Assembly (NCBI GenBank): GCA_021371935.1
Contig: JAJFVF010000002.1
Span: 460,848-524,847, forward strand
Direction of reading: 5' to 3'
Origin: a bacterium
GTDB taxonomy: Bacteria > Armatimonadota > UBA5829
Length of the DNA stretch: 64,000 nucleotides
Both the position numbers and the translations under genes were made by a program. This document shows positions 63,066 to 64,000 of the stretch, one piece after another (the stretch's first letter is position 1; each line of letters starts with the position of its first letter). A model generated the notes under the pieces. That model did not search any database. It worked only from the letters and a program-made list of their open reading frames with translations, and was not told the DNA's origin.

Positions 63066-63401
63066 TTACTTTTTTGCTTCTTCCAGTGTATCGATCAGTT
63101 CGCCCAGACTATCCAGTTTCTCGAGTTCAAAATGAGCATCAATACACTCATGAATATCAATTCTACCCATCTTCTCAAATCTGGGCTTTTCATCCGGTTT
63201 GAGTTCGCTTGGAATGTCATGCAGGATTCCATCTTCCCAATCTTCCTGCTTTACAAATTGTTCACCAAGCTTCTTGCAGCGCGGGCAGCGGAATTTTACA
63301 TAAACAAAACTGGGACCTATTAAGCGGAGATAATAGCCGGTCTGCATTACATCCTTTGCAAGCACACGCTGTCCGCAGTTGCATTTGATCGCGGTTTTCA
63401 T
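63066..63401 (-). CDS. Zinc-ribbon hypothetical protein
   Basis: 111 residues from ATG 63401 (KTAIKCNCGQRVLAKDVM). The paired CNCG and FRCPRCKKLG make a zinc ribbon; the rest is acidic and helical (SLGELIDTLEEAKK). ggaggtg lies 12 bases upstream of the start. Function unknown. Confidence 0.65.
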   Translation of the reverse strand: MKTAIKCNCGQRVLAKDVMQTGYYLRLIGPSFVYVKFRCPRCKKLGEQFVKQEDWEDGILHDIPSELKPDEKPRFEKMGRIDIHECIDAHFELEKLDSLGELIDTLEEAKK

Positions 63402-63565
63402 TATCTGAGCACACCTCCATGTTCCGTTCATATTCCGAAGTTCGCTTCACAAAGAACAGGAGAAATATTACGGCAATGAATTACATTTTCATTATATCAC
63501 GCTAATCCGCCATTGCCAACGGATAATAAAAAAAAGAGGTCTGAAAGTTTGTTGTGTCCGAAAGC

Positions 63566-63964
63566 TCAGGAATCCCGGATACTGGAGCTTTCGGCTGCCA
63601 GACTCGCATGAGCTTTTTGCGCATAGCGGTCAGTCATTCCGGAGATAAAATCGCAGACTCTGCGCGCAAGCTGAACCGTATCTTTGCATTCATCAGAATG
63701 CTCGGTTCCGTTTGCATGCAACTGGTCAGGGTGGGCCATATAGAACCTGAAAAGTTCCTTTAGCATCTGACCGGCGTATTCCAGTTCGGCTATACCCCTC
63801 ACATCCCGGCCATATACATGCATGAAAAGATAGTCCTTGAGGCGGTTGGTGGCTTTTCTAAAGGGCTCGCTCATTCCGATAGCTTGGTGTTCGGACGAGT
63901 GCTGGACTATGTCCTCTACCATTGATCCGATACGGCTGGAGTGGCTCTTGCCCAGGATATCGAC
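63566..63964 (-). CDS. dgt: dGTP triphosphohydrolase-like protein, C-terminal fragment
   Basis: 132 residues are visible: RIGSMVEDIVQHSS, HVYGRDVRGIAEL and ARRVCDFISGMTDRYAQKAH, the hallmark C-terminus of dGTPase-like HD proteins. The catalytic HD part lies beyond the contig end. Any start codon read at 63982 is made of adapter sequence. It balances dNTP pools by removing triphosphate. Confidence 0.85.
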   Translation of the reverse strand, partial: VDILGKSHSSRIGSMVEDIVQHSSEHQAIGMSEPFRKATNRLKDYLFMHVYGRDVRGIAELEYAGQMLKELFRFYMAHPDQLHANGTEHSDECKDTVQLARRVCDFISGMTDRYAQKAHASLAAESSSIRDS

Positions 63965-63965
63965 A

Positions 63966-64000
63966 AGATCGGAAGAGCACACGTCTGAACTCCAGTCACA
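63966..64000. other. Illumina TruSeq adapter sequence
   Basis: From 63966 the sequence reads agatcggaagagcacacgtc and continues as the known read-1 adapter to the end. It is an assembly artefact, not genome. Confidence 0.98.

Overview
The window is a stretch of bacterial chromosome interrupted by an integrated tailed phage of about 41.2 kb. The host part (1-10006 and 51207-63965) carries rsmG (partial), eno, glycyl-tRNA synthetase, mfd, a NagD-type HAD phosphatase, a dGTPase fragment and an envelope pair with an OstA/LptA-like domain. These point to a diderm bacterium. The giant BcrAD/DUF2229 activase suggests anaerobic metabolism. I cannot fix the phylum; an Armatimonadota-like lineage is a weak guess. 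The host sequence also carries heptanucleotide tandem repeats, two of them inside reading frames. The last 35 bases are an Illumina adapter, so the 3' end is a contig edge.

The prophage sits at the 3' end of tRNA-Glu(UUC). A 16-bp direct repeat, ccccttgggaccgcca, lies at 10007-10022 (attL, tRNA 3' end with CCA) and 51191-51206 (attR). A terminator 17 bp beyond attR fits the original tRNA terminator. Left to right the prophage holds a minus-strand lysogeny block (large serine integrase, secreted nuclease, three envelope-type cargo genes, ImmA/IrrE-like protease, repressor), a divergent switch with a palindromic operator, a run of small overlapping early genes, a Dam methylase, a PrimPol-helicase followed by five ACCCTACAG motifs, and nucleases. 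The late region runs from terminases through portal, a minor capsid protein with a toxin-like C-terminus, scaffold, coat, connectors, tail tube, frameshifted tail chaperones, tape measure, tail tip and fibre proteins, and lysis genes to a second Dam methylase.

The most notable content is a complete type II-C CRISPR-Cas9 system inside the prophage, at its right end (45615-50913). It comprises an array of 11 full repeats plus one degenerate repeat with 11 spacers, then cas2, cas1, cas9 and a tracrRNA gene with its own promoter and terminator. Each repeat ends in an extended -10 promoter (TGCTATAAT), the arrangement known from Neisseria II-C arrays. Two spacers are near-identical and differ only at codon third positions. 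In the excised circular phage, the integrase and the cas operon would be adjacent and co-oriented, and the integrase reading frame would gain a new 28-residue C-terminus.

To the right of the prophage are a small SEC-C gene broken by two identical TTTCAA frameshifts, a PD-(D/E)XK-like nuclease, mfd, a membrane-linked peptidase, an LsrG-like monooxygenase, the HAD phosphatase and the envelope proteins.
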